Below are positions 11,823 through 24,100 of a stretch of 64,000 bases of DNA, piece after piece. Position numbers and translations under genes: made by a program. The notes below the pieces were generated by a model, which did no database searches, was not told where the DNA came from, and saw only the letters and a list, made by a program, of their open reading frames with translations. Each line of letters begins with the position of its first letter. Position 1 is the first letter of the stretch. The DNA comes from Laguncularia racemosa. Its lineage: Eukaryota > Streptophyta > Magnoliopsida > Myrtales > Combretaceae. Location: contig JBBMOL010000046.1 of the NCBI GenBank assembly GCA_037954665.1, forward strand, positions 248,001 through 312,000, in the 5' to 3' direction.

Positions 11823-12199
11823 ATGAACAACATCAATCACAGTACCACTACCAGTCAGGATCTTGGCTCCTACTACTTGGACCTTGCTCGGCTCGCCTCC
11901 TCTCGCAACACCGACGGTGTGGCTGTGGAGGAGGATGAGGAGCGCGAGGAATCGCCGACGGAGCTGAACACGATCAACAGCTCCGGAGGGTTTCTTGTGG
12001 TATCGACCGACAAGCTTTCGGTGAAATACACGAGCGTCCACCTACATGGCCATGATGTAGGTGTTGTTCAGGGGAACAAACCCGCGCCTGTCAAAAGGCT
12101 CACCTACTACTTCGAGCTTTACGTGAAGGACGCGGGATTGAAGGGACAGATCGCCATTGGCTTCACCACTGAGGGTTTCAAGATGCGAAGACAACCGGG
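11823..12199 (+). CDS. RanBPM-like gene, exon 1
   Basis: Encodes residues 1-125 and two bases of Gly126. It covers the acidic N-terminus (EEDEEREE) and the first half of SPRY. The donor is GTTTGT after CCGGG. The frame reads through the 95-bp intron 1 without a stop, so an unspliced form would stay open into exon 2 sequence in the wrong phase. Confidence 0.93.
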
Positions 12200-15100
12200 G
12201 TTTGTTAGGGTTTTCATTCTTTTGCGGTTTCTTGATGGCCTTCCTGCCTATTCAATCAAATACCATTGTGAGAGAACCGATTGTTGTGTTGCAGGTGGGA
12301 AGCCAACAGTTGTGGTTATCATGGGGATGATGGATTGCTATACCGTGGACAAGGAAAGGGGGAAACTTTCGGGCCCACGTATACTACTGGCGATACAGTT
12401 GGTGGCGGCATCAATTATGCTAAGCAGGAATTCTTTTTGACGTAATATTGTTTTTTTTTTTTCGTGTATATATGGTATTTTCTTATTTGCTAAGGGACTA
12501 AGTTTTAACTTCTCTTTATTTTTCTCACAGCAAAAATGGAGTAGTAGTAGGAACATTCCTCAAGGATATAAAGGGTCCATTGTTTCCTACGGTTGCTGTT
12601 CACAGCCAAAATGAGGAGTAAGTTATTCCTGTGTTTTCGCATTTACTGACTTTCTGTCGTGTTTAGTGCACCCGTATCGGCTAGTGTTCCCAGATTTTTG
12701 TTTGCAGGTGCATGGGCTTAGGCACATTCGCTTCAGTAGGTCTGTTAGTCCCACTCGGTATTCAGTTGCTGTTAGTTGTGTTGTCATATGATGCCATTAA
12801 GCTCGAAGGGTTTGGAAAACCAATCCACTAATTAGACGGAAAAATCTTTGGCTAGGAATTGATACAACAAGCATGAATGGAGCAGAAAATTGGAGTTAGG
12901 AGAGCATTTTTGAATGTATACTGGAATGTAGAAAAATGGGTTTAGAAATGTGTTTTAAGATGGTTTGGCATGCCAAAATAGGGTATGGATGTTAAAAGGC
13001 AAAAATGGCAATCTGAGTTTTTTTTTTTTTTTTTTTAATATGTGCTTATATGTACTGATCTTTTAGAAGATATTTTGCTTAATTAATAGGGTTGAATTGC
13101 TTTTAAAGTTCACAAGCTTCTTCTACTTGTTGATGTTTATATGTTAGTTGTATTATTTATGTTCTGTAATCTGATATCTTTGGCTCAGCAGTTCTTTAGG
13201 TTTCTTCTTAGCTTATCATGGATTCTTTGTTGAATGACAAAGCTATGGAGGTATGAGGGGAACTGGCCCCTTAACATATGAAAGAGTAATGGAGCTTTAA
13301 AGAATCTCCTAACCCTTGTAACATGGGCAGTGAAATCAAGAGTACAACTTGAAAGGTTAGGGTCTAGTACTAATGGCTTATGGTGTAAATGACAGATTTG
13401 TGGTGGAACCTGGTTTCATGCACAGTTGAAGCCATGTCTTAAAGCAACCTAAGCAGTGCAAGCTAGACATAATCAGCTACTGCATATTTGAGACACTTTT
13501 TATGGTATCATTTTGTTCATTTCAAATCTAATGTTCAGCAGCTGCAGTGGACAATCCTTCATTGTTGAATCAAAGGCCTCTTATTGCCCTGGATAATCCT
13601 TAGTACACTCACAACATTCCTCCAACTTGTGAATTTGCCGTGCACAGTTTTTACAAGCTAATGAGCGAAAAAAACTTAAGGTTTTTTTTTTTTTGGTTTA
13701 AATAAATAATTCGTTTAAATCAAAATGAGGAAATTTACAACTGCAAAATGTGGGAAAGGGTCTATCCCAAAATACAAAAACAAAAGATAACCACTCAAAT
13801 ATGCAAATCAAAACTGATAAGGATGTCAAGTAGAAGAGAACTTGATGAGCCAATTGTAGAGAGGGCAGCAGAGGCTTCCCCAGGTGAATTGAATTCCTTG
13901 TATGACATATGCAATAAAATGAGGCTGCTAGAGCTGCAGAAAGCACCTGAAAATCCCTAGATTTAGGAGAAAGAGATAAGCCATGCAAAACTCCTTGCCA
14001 AGTAGAGAGATGAGGGCATTGAAGATCATAAGAAATGGTGGAGTACAAGTCAGCTGAATAAGGGCATCAAAAGAAACAAGTGACATGGTCCTCCATAGCT
14101 GAATTGCACAGAAAACACAGAGTGGGGGTAGTAATACCCCATTGTAACAGTTTGTCTACGGTGTACATTTTGCCATTGATTGTCAACCAAAGGATGAAAC
14201 AATGTCTTGGGAGTGATCTCTTGCACCAAACAAATTTAGCTTACTGCCCTTGAGGCCAATGGGCTTGAAGAGCTTGCGCTTCACTTTTTATGGAGAATTC
14301 TCCCAGGGACAAAGGGCTCCAAACTAAGCTATCCAGTCTGGGACAGTCTGGAAGTAACATAGGTGGAATATGAAAATTTGACCAAAAAGGAGAGTGTGGA
14401 AGACATTAAGCACCGTCTAAAATTAGGGAGCATAATCTAAAGGGCTCCAAACTAAGCTATCCAGTCTGGGACAGTCTGGAAGCAACATAGGTGGAATATG
14501 AAAATTTGACCAAAAAGGAGAGTGTGGAAGACACTAAGCACCGTCTACCATTAGGGAGCATAATGTAGCATTTAGAGGCAAATCAGATGCTGTTATTTCC
14601 CTTGCACTGTACGCGTCAGAAAGAGGTCTTGCAGAAGCCAAAAATCTGCCTAAAGTGAGATGGATATGCCATCCCCTACAATCCATAAAAAATTTTGCCT
14701 GACCAGCGGCCTTAGCTTGAGAAGCTTTCACCAGGACCATGAACAGGTGGAAGGGGTTTTACCTGTCCGGAACTATCCCCATTCAGGTGGATTGTGTGCA
14801 CTCAATAAACTCAAAAGCCCCTTGGGGCTCCATTACATAAGTTCCATATGTGCGTGAGCTGTGCAGCTTTGCTTCATATTTCCAAGTTGGGGATCCCTAG
14901 TCCACCTTCCACTCTAGGCAGACAAACCACATCCTGTCTTACCTTTGTTTTAGTCGAGATATCCAGTCTTCCACTCTAAACAAAATTCCTTATTAGTTGC
15001 TCAATAGTCTGCATCGAAAAAGATGGATGCCTAGTAAACTTGCATCGAAAAAATTACAGATTTAAGAGGTTGAAGCTTGCCAGCATAGGATAAAAATTTG

Positions 15101-18100
15101 CTTGTCCAAGAGTTTATATGAGCTGAAATTCTTTCAACCAGTGCATCACAATCCAACCTCTTTAGTTTAGTTGACATCAGCAGAACTCCAAGATAACGGA
15201 TAGGTAGCTTGAATTCAAGAAAACTGAGCAAAGCTAGGGCTGAACATTTAATAGGATCCTCCATATTACAAAAGAAAGCAGGAATTTTCTGCCTATTTGC
15301 TCAACGACCGGAAAGCCTTTCAAAATCATCTAGAGCCTGTTGTACAAGGCTTATGGAAGATAAATCCTTTTTATAAAATATCAACAAGTCATTTGCAAAG
15401 CAAAGGTGAGTTATTCTCTCTTCCTTGCATCTCCAATGGAACGAAAATTGCGCTGAATTTGCCTTTCTTCTCAATATCCCAGATTAAACCTGCAGTGCGA
15501 AAACAAAAAGAAATGGAGCGATAGGATCCCCTTGCTTCTAATCTCTTTGGCTTGGAAAAAAACCCACTAGTTCCCCATTAATGTTTGGGGAAAATTTAGG
15601 GGTGGAAAAGCATTGTGAGAGGAGGCGGACAAAATGGGGAGGGAAGTTTAATGTGACTGGCACCTGCTCCAAAAAAGACCAGCTGATTGTGTCATAAGCC
15701 TCTAGAATATCAACCTTTATTGCACATCTTGGAGGGCTATGGTTAAGGTGGTAGTCATGGACCAATTCTTGTGCTATAAAAATATTGTTGGTGATGCGCT
15801 GGCCTAGAATGTGGCTTGTTCCTTGTTAACCAAAGAGCCATGGACATCCTTAAACTGTGATGCTAAAAGCTTGGAAATAGCTTTGTAAATAACATAACAA
15901 TAGGAAACTGGCCTGAAATCTAGCAAGGAAGTTGGATTAGATACTTTAGGGACCAAATAAATAATAGTATTATTTACCTCCTTGAGCAAAAAACCCGACT
16001 TTAGGAACTCTTTGACCACTAAAATAAGATCGGGGCCCACAATATTCCAAGTAGATTTAAAAATTTGACTGTGTAATGATCGGGCTCTGTAGCTTTGCCG
16101 TTGGCTTGACTGAAGGAGGCTGCTTTAATATTGCCGTCAGAGAAATCAGAATTTATAGAAGCTATCCGTTCATTACCTATCCTCCTAGGCAACCTTCCTT
16201 TAAATCCAGCCCTTGGAAAATTTCTTTTGGAGCTTTGAAGTGGTTTTCAAAATAAGCAACAGCTTCTTAATGAATTTCTTGGTCACCCTTCAAAACTGTC
16301 CTGTCCTCCCTAACTAGGGAATTGATAGAATTTCTATTATGCCTTTGGATCATGGCTTTTTGGAATAAAGAGGTGTTTTTTTTCACAAGTTTTAGCCATT
16401 GAACTCTAGATTTATGCTTAAACAAACTCTCTTCCACTGCCCTTAAAAGGTAGTATTGTTCAAAAGCCCGATGTTCTTCACCAAACAAAGTTGTATGTCC
16501 ACAAGCAATGTCATTTTGGATGGTTCTCAGCTTGTCTTTAGCTCTTGTAACCCTTGTAGATATCTGGGAAAAATCACTATCATTTAGTTTCTTTAAAACA
16601 CCCTTCCAATCCTTGAGTTTGGACACTACCTGGAATTTGGAGTGAACAACATCTTTTCTCCAAATGTACTCCCCCAGAGGCAGCAGCTTATCTGACTCTG
16701 CCCAAAAATAAAAAAACTTGAATGGTAGTCTCCTTTGAGGCCTGGAAAAATCCGAACAGACCAAGCCAAGGGCATGGTCAGAGAGGACAGGGATAGAAAC
16801 TTTGCTTCTGATCTTGGACGCTGGGTTACCCAAGCTTGATTAACCAGTACATGATCAAGCTTTCTTAAAATAGGGTTATCCTCCTGTCTATTGGTCTAAG
16901 GACAAAAAATTGCCAACAAACCATAAATTGTGAACTGCTGCTACATCTTGAAAATGCTTGAAATCGGAAATTGCAGTAGACATTCAAGTGTTTCCCCCAA
17001 TTCTTTTCTGGACTGGGTTATGTGGAAGTCCCCAAGAATGATCCAAGGATTCTGCAAAATAGAAGGTGCCAAGAGCTGCAGTTTCTCCCACAACACGCTA
17101 TGAGCTGACTCAGAATTTGCAGCATAGACAAAGGAGGCATAGAAACCATCATTAGAATGAACTTTAGAACAAAAACAATGCAAGGGTTGCGGGTGTTCTT
17201 GTAAGATTTGAACATTCCACCCTCCTCCATGGTCCCAATCCAACCAAATTCTTTTCCTAGCACAAGAATTAACAACAAAGTCCTAATATGGGTGAATTAT
17301 TCTTTGGAATGTAGTTTGTGGTTAACTCTAGTTTCCAAGAGACCCACAAGGGTAATTTCGTTTTCCCTCAAAATTTCCTTACATCCGTACATTTGATTGG
17401 GTCACCAAGACCACAAACATTTCAAGTTGCAAAATTCATAGAAACACAAAAGAGGCTTCAAGTGAAGCGTTTTTTCCATTTGAGGAATTTCTTCTTCTTC
17501 TTTCTCTTGCCACTTGGAAGAGCTTCACCCACTTCCAGAAGAGGAGCTACTCTCAAAGGGCCTTACACATGCTTCCCCTGTTAGATTGTGGTTTACAGGG
17601 GTCAATTTTACAGCTGGATCCTCCAAGATTTGGTTCTGTTCATGTTCATGTTGGGGTGAAGGAGAAAGATCCTTAGTAAGTTGTTCTACCGGTGTATTAG
17701 ATACATGAGATGGAGCAGGATCCTTTTGGGGTGCTGGTTGATTCTGAGCCTGAGAGGCTAATACAGGCAAGGTGGCTGCACCCTCTTCCTCTGGGCACAA
17801 ATGGTCAGATTGACCTGCTTTGCCCATTTTCAAAGGAGAGACTACTTACTCACTAACAGCAACAAGGTCTTCATGCTTTGGAGTAGCAGCAGATTCTTTT
17901 GGGTGCAGATGTCATTAACAGGTCTCCTTTGAAGTTAAGGCTGCTTGATTTTGACGAACATGTCCAAAAACCTTACATGAAGGGCATCTACGGGGGTAAC
18001 CATTGGTACTCCACAGAAACCATAGAGCCATCAACCCATCCCCTCCACTTCCGCTTGAGTAACAAACTCCTCACATGCATTACTCTTGATGAGGACTCTG

Positions 18101-21100
18101 GCATGGTTAACTCTTTCTCTAGAAGCTGTAAGTGTGTCAACTTGCAATGCTCTGCCCATGGCACTAGCTATGTAAATGACTCCATCAGCATCAAGGAACT
18201 CACATGGGACATGAGAGAACACCACTATGCAGGGATGACTGATGGCTGTAGTTTGGCAAGGGACATTCCAAGTCACCATTTTTGGAGTACCAAATATTTT
18301 TGTGCAAAGTACCATGGCTCAGCCAAGATCACATCCAAGTTGGCATTGGTGGAGAACCTGAAATAAAAGAGCCCTTATTTGCTGCCCAAAACATCCAAAA
18401 TACCATAGTTTTTCCGTAGTCTGAGTGCTGTGCTTTGAACTAGGGTAAAGGGAATTTTCTGGCCAAGGAAATAGTCAATTAGGGTGGAATCCCAATATTT
18501 TGCTCCTTTTTCAGCTAGAATGGTGGGGGTCATACTTTGGCAGTTGGGCCTTTAATCACTGGTGGAAAGTTAGCTAAGTTTGAACTCGTGTACTGGAGTG
18601 GTGGAAGATGGGGGAGTACAGACATTAGCAAAAGATTTTGGTAGAGCAGGTGGAGAGGACTGGTGGTTTTCTGGTTCCACTTTTTCCAACACTTCGTTGA
18701 GTTCTTCTAGGGTGGTATTCCCCAAGGAGGAGAAATTTTTAGAGGCCTTTTTCTGTGATTCTACTTTGTTAACTTTAGAAGTTAATGCTCCCAGCCTTGA
18801 GAAGACAGAGGGGTGACCTTGGGCAGGCTCACACTGCTCAAAATTACTTGCAGCCTTGGAACCAGAGGCCAAGAAGGAAGTTTTGTTTTTAGCACCAGAA
18901 GGGGAAACTTCAGTACAGCTTGCAGGCACCACATCTTTACTAGCCCCAACAGGGTTTCTGGTGAAACCTGGTGGGGAGTGATCACCCAGAGTATGGGGAC
19001 CGGCTTTGGGTCATTGGCGGGGTGATCCACCCCTCATCAGAGGACAACAACTCAGAATAGCAAGGAGAAAACCGACAACGGAGAGGCACAAAGAGAAGGA
19101 CAGGGGAAGAGAGGGAGAAAGAGGGAAATGGGAAAGGAGGACCTAAGAGAAGTGGTTTCTTAGGGAGGGCATTTAGAGAGGAGAGAGCATTTTCTCTCTC
19201 TTTTTTGCATTTTAATTCTGTTCAACAGAAAAAAAGAGACTTATGGGTTGACCCTTCCAGCACCTGATCTCTCACTTCAATAGCCTCCATGGTTAGGGAT
19301 CCAGCTAAATTGCTGCTGCTTCTTCTTCTTCTTCTTCTTTTCATAATTATATCTTTAATAATAAAGTCTGTGTGCTCATAAAGTTAAAGAGCCCATCATA
19401 ATTTTTACTTTTTAGATTACTTGGTTAGCTTAGGAGAAGAAGCTCTTGAGAATATAGTTTACAGTCTGCCCTTTTGGTTGAATTTGTAGATCCCAAGGTG
19501 CATATTATGAGGAATTAGAAATTTTTTAAAGCTCTTTTAGTCTTTTCTTGTAATGAAGTGGTAGATAGTCCCCTTGCTATATTTTTAGTCAAATTAAACA
19601 ATTTGTATTAATGAAGAAATCAAACAGGTTTTTCGTAATTACATTATGTACAAAATAGCTGATTCAAGACAGCTGTCAAGCTGGGTATCCTGATGTACCC
19701 AATCAAAATATGACAACCACAAAAGGTGCTAAATAATTCCTCACGGTAACTTTGATCATTTATTTAAAAGCTGTTGTTTCACTTCAGCTGGTTGATTGAA
19801 TTGATCACTGTCAACTTTGCAAAGATTCAACTCTGATAATTTGCTGAAAAATTGACTCATTACTGTCAGTGGGAAAGAAATGCCAGATGTACTGTCGATC
19901 AAGGACATAGGTGTTGGCATTTTGTTTTGTAAATCCATAGTTTTTGCTTGGGTCTTGTAAATGTAATGCCTGATCTATAGACAGGAATATTTAAAAAGCT
20001 GTTGTTTCACTTCAGCTGATCGATTGAGATGAAAATTGACTCATAATTCTTGATGGAAAAGAAATGCCAAACGTATTGACCCTCCTTGTACAGATTCTTT
20101 TACTAAATGATATTTTGGTTGATGTATAATGTGATACTGGAGTAAAAATGCCTATTGTTCTAGAGACTAATATGGTAGATGTGCATCTGGTTAAAAATTT
20201 TTAAGGAAGTTTTATAGTTTGCATCTTTCATTTTTAACTAAATATTGAACATTATATTGTCAACCATGATGAATTTGTTGGTTTCCTCTAGTAACATTGC
20301 TTTTGAATATGGCAATGAAAGTGATTTTGAGTGTTTTTATATTTTAAAATTTCACCTTGTAATATGTCTCTAGTATAAAGTAGTTGATTTGGGGTTAACA
20401 TTGGGGGGGGGGGGGGGTGGGGCTAAAGGAAAGAAAGAGGATACTCTGTAGATTCTGGTTTCTCATATCATTTTTTTTTTGGATAAGTAAATTTCATCTT
20501 GTTTCTTGTTTATTGGCAGGGTTCAAGTCAACTTTGGCCAAAAACCATTTGCTTTTGATCTCAAGGCAAGCATTCATTTTTGTCATCCCTCCAGAGACTG
20601 CCTCTTTGTGAACTTTTTGGTGCTGACATACCTTTTGGCTGTTTCTTGATGATTTATATTTGTTGAGTTTGTCTTTGTCTAGGTTTTGGATGAGTTTGCT
20701 CCATTGAGATAAAAATAATTTGTATACCATTTAATGCTTGATTTGTCTCAAATTTTATTGCCTGTTTTTTATGTTTATCAATTTGTGACTTGAGGAGCTA
20801 ATAAATATAGATGGATCTTACTCTGTTTTCCTTTGAATTTTGGGCAGTCTGTATCAATCTTGAATTTTCTTTTAGAATTTCAAGAACCCCTTCATCTATT
20901 TCCTATGACAAAGTATTGTTTGTGTGTCCTTTATGGGGCAATGTATAAATTTTCATGTAGAACTTAGGTCAAATTGTGCTTAAACCAAGTAATGCAGGTG
21001 CCTAATTTTATTGTTCTGTTGTTAGCCTCACTACTCCATAGTGCTGCTCTGCTACCTTTAAATAATCATTTGGAGCACTGCTAGCAATTTGGTTCACCAC

Positions 21101-24100
21101 AGATCTTTGGATTTTAAAGTTGATCACAAGTTTGGTATCTCAACGACCTAGCTCCTTGATTGTCTTGTTTAAGAGTCAGTCATTGTCGAGTGGTCTAGTG
21201 TGGTTTATTTGATGAAGTAGATTTTTATGGTAAAATGATATTATTTGTGAGTAATCACGTTTCTTCAATCTTTGCTATGAATAGAACCTCTTTGATGGAT
21301 TATGAGGGGGGAAAAAGTGAATCACCAAAAAAGTTAGAGAGAGAAAATGCTCCCTCTTCTCTCTAAAATCCCTTTCTAAAAAAAAAAAAAAAAACCCCTT
21401 AGACGCCTCTCACCTTAGGATACCAGCCAAGTCCGTCCCTATCCCTAGCCTAGTTTGGTCTCGTTGTTGGCTAGTCCCATTCGATAAGGGGCGGCTCGCC
21501 CTATCGAAGTTCAAGGGGAAGTCATCACTTGTTGGGCGACCATTTTCTGGCTGATTTCTTTTAAAATTAGAATGACACGCGGCCAGTGGTGGACCCTATT
21601 GTGGATGTGAAGGTGGTTGGCACGACTATTTTCTCCAAGTCATCTAGCTAAAAGCAAGAATGCCCAGCCAACTTAGTTTTCTCTAGGCTAGGTTGAGTTG
21701 CTAGGGCTCAAACGACCATGGTAAGAGATGTCTCAGAGTAGCACCTCTTGTCATTTAGTGATACCACCGTGGAAGTTGTCGAGCTCTTGGATGGAATTGT
21801 TGGCAGTGACCTCGTTGGAAACCTCATTAGAGATTTGCTGCAGTAGCATCTCACATCCTTCGGCCATGTATTGTCAACGTGCTCTGGAGGGAATGGAAAT
21901 TGAAATCCTTGTCAGAAATCTCACTGGAAAATCGCTGCAGCATCCTCCTACATTCTCTAGCCATGTACCGCCAACACGTGATTGTCCTTCTCACCATGTC
22001 CCAAAGTCTTACGCCTAAGCTTGTACACTGCAAGGTTGGGCACTGATGCTGAACTTCCAATTAAACTTTTTTCCTTTGAAGAGCAAGGGTGCGGTCCCCA
22101 GAGTTAAGATTCCCTCAAGAAGTTGAAGACGGCAAGGCTGATTTTTGGTGCTCTACCTTGGTTAGATACTTTCTTGGCCGTAAAATGCCTCTCTCTCTTG
22201 TCCAACAAATGACTTTTAGGCTATGGAAGGACCTTGGGATTCTTAATGTCCTAGGGAATAAGGAAGGCTTCTATTACTTTATTTTTGCAAAGGATTAAGG
22301 CCTCTCCCTAGTTCTTGAGAAAACCTGGTTTTTCTCTAGAAGACTCTTAATACTATAGAAGGGGAGGGGAGGAATGCCTTTGTAGAAGCCCCAACCAACA
22401 AATATCCTAGTGTGGACTGTTTTCAACCGTATTCCTCGTGAGTTCCTTAACCAAGGGGGGTATTAGTTGTATTGCGAGTGGAGTTACTGTTCCAATCAAG
22501 GTCGATACCTTAACTTCTCACCACCAAGGACCAAATCAGGCTCGTGTTATTGTGGAAATTGACGCAAGAGATGAATTTACTGACCAACTCAAAGTTGAGA
22601 GGTCGGATGGCTCTGTTGCATGTGTCTTCGTTGAATTCCAATGGTTGCCTCCATGATGCCCAATCTGTAAAGTCTATGGACACTCTTGCAGTGTGGCGAT
22701 GAAGAGTAGAAACCAAGCTACCATGGGTAACTCCAAAGTAAAAGTTGATAAATGGATTTTGGTTATTTGCAAGGGCAAATAGAAGATGGGTGACCAAATA
22801 GATGACATTGCAAGTAGTCCCCAAACACTAGAACATACTACGAATATTGAAGGGAGTGGAGGTGGTTTCTCCCTTGAAGAATCCTTGTGGTCACGGCCAA
22901 GAAGTTGAGAAGAAGGCCAAACAAGAGTTGCACCATATAGAAGTGTAAGAATCAAGGGATGAGGATATTGTGGAGGCTTCTAAAGACGACAAAAATCCTA
23001 CATGTGTCAGAAACAGAGGACTTTGTTGGGGAAAACCGAGATTAGGTTTAGATTGTGGAGCAGCTTGAGTTGTCCGAAGGGGATGAGATTGGGGTGATGG
23101 AGGAAATAGAGAACACCCCTCTACAGAAATTGTTGGTAAGAAAGCAGAGGGACTCGGGCACTAGTTCCAAGAGTAGTAGAAGCTTTGGTTCTTTTCGGAG
23201 ATGTAAGAAAAAGCACCACAAAAGGAGGCGTGCATTCATGTGAACGCTTATTATTCCTTACTTATTACGAATATTGCTATGTGGAATATAAGGGGTTTAA
23301 ATGACCCCATTAAAGTTGTAGAAGTCAGGAAAACTTGTAGCGAGCATGGAATTTTGTTAATAGGTTTACTTGAAACTAAAGTGAACTTGTTAAATGAGCC
23401 TAGCATCTAGAGAATTGTGGGAGCTCAATGGTCTTTTGCCGTTAATACTCATGTTAGTAAGCTTATTTGGTTGGCTTGGAACTCAAGACTTTGGGATGTT
23501 TGTGTGCAAATTCAACACCCATAGTTCATGCATTGCTTCGTAACCAATCTAGGTGTAAACATATCTTTTGAGGCTACCATTGTCTATGGAGCTAACAATG
23601 ATAGGGAAAGAGGAACACTATGGGCTGCTATTCTATCCTTTGCCCCTTTTGTGGGTTTGAAACCGTGGTTAATCCTTGGGGACTTTAATGTTACTAGATT
23701 CCCCTATGAGAAAAGGGGTGGGGATGAAGGTATCTCAAATGCTATGAATGAATTTTGTATGTTTTTGGATGAAGTTGAATTAGAAGACTTGAGATTCTTT
23801 GGCGATATCTTCACTTGGTCTAATAAGCAGGCACATAATCCAATTCTAAGGAAGTTGGATAGAATCCTGGTGAATCATCCGTGGTTAGAGGCTTGCCCTA
23901 GAACCTAGGCGGTCTTTTGCCCACCAATATTGTCTGACGACTCTCTTGAGGTTGTCTTCATGTAGCTTGGTTCTAGAGGTAAGTGAATTCCGTTTAAATT
24001 CTTCAATTTTTGGACTAACCATAGAAGTTTTAAGGAAATAGTAGTTGGTGTGTGGGGGTTTGAAATCAGGGGCTCTAAAATGTTTCAAGTGGTGAACAAA

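Larger units (their letters stand above)
13682..19235 (-). mobile_element. LINE 1: antisense L1-type non-LTR element in intron 3
   Basis: On the minus strand this is a near full-length LINE. The 5' end is near 19235, ORF1 lies at about 18930-17520, and ORF2 (endonuclease, reverse transcriptase, zf-RVT) at about 17400-13700. The A-rich tail appears as the T run at 13682-13693. Its 5' leader contains GAGAGAAAATGCTC, also found at the 5' end of LINE 2 (near 21335), so the two are related. No exact target duplication was found: a partial match links sequence before 13682 to sequence near 19229, leaving the 5' limit uncertain by tens of bases. Confidence 0.85.
19236..20519. other. Intron 3, 3' portion
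   Basis: Intron sequence ending in the acceptor TTGGCAG. It holds a CTT microsatellite (19317-19339), a dispersed duplication and a G run. No gene was seen. Confidence 0.5.

Noticed and set aside
11787..12440. A single 217-codon open frame covering exon 1, intron 1 and exon 2
   Set aside because: It begins at TTG, not ATG, and reads through a spliced 95-bp intron in a phase that does not give the conserved SPRY sequence afterwards. The spliced model explains the region better.
13666..13681. Target-site duplication for LINE 1
   Set aside because: The best match near 19229 (GAAAAAAA then CTTA) needs a 3-4-base insertion, so it is not convincing.
17208..18366. Plus-strand open frames of 60-155 codons in this stretch
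   Set aside because: They overlie the antisense LINE 1 ORF1 and endonuclease frames, which carry recognisable motifs; the plus-strand products do not.
20403..20421. Poly-G tract as a regulatory G-quadruplex
   Set aside because: It is one uninterrupted run prone to length error, deep in an intron, with nothing else to support a function.
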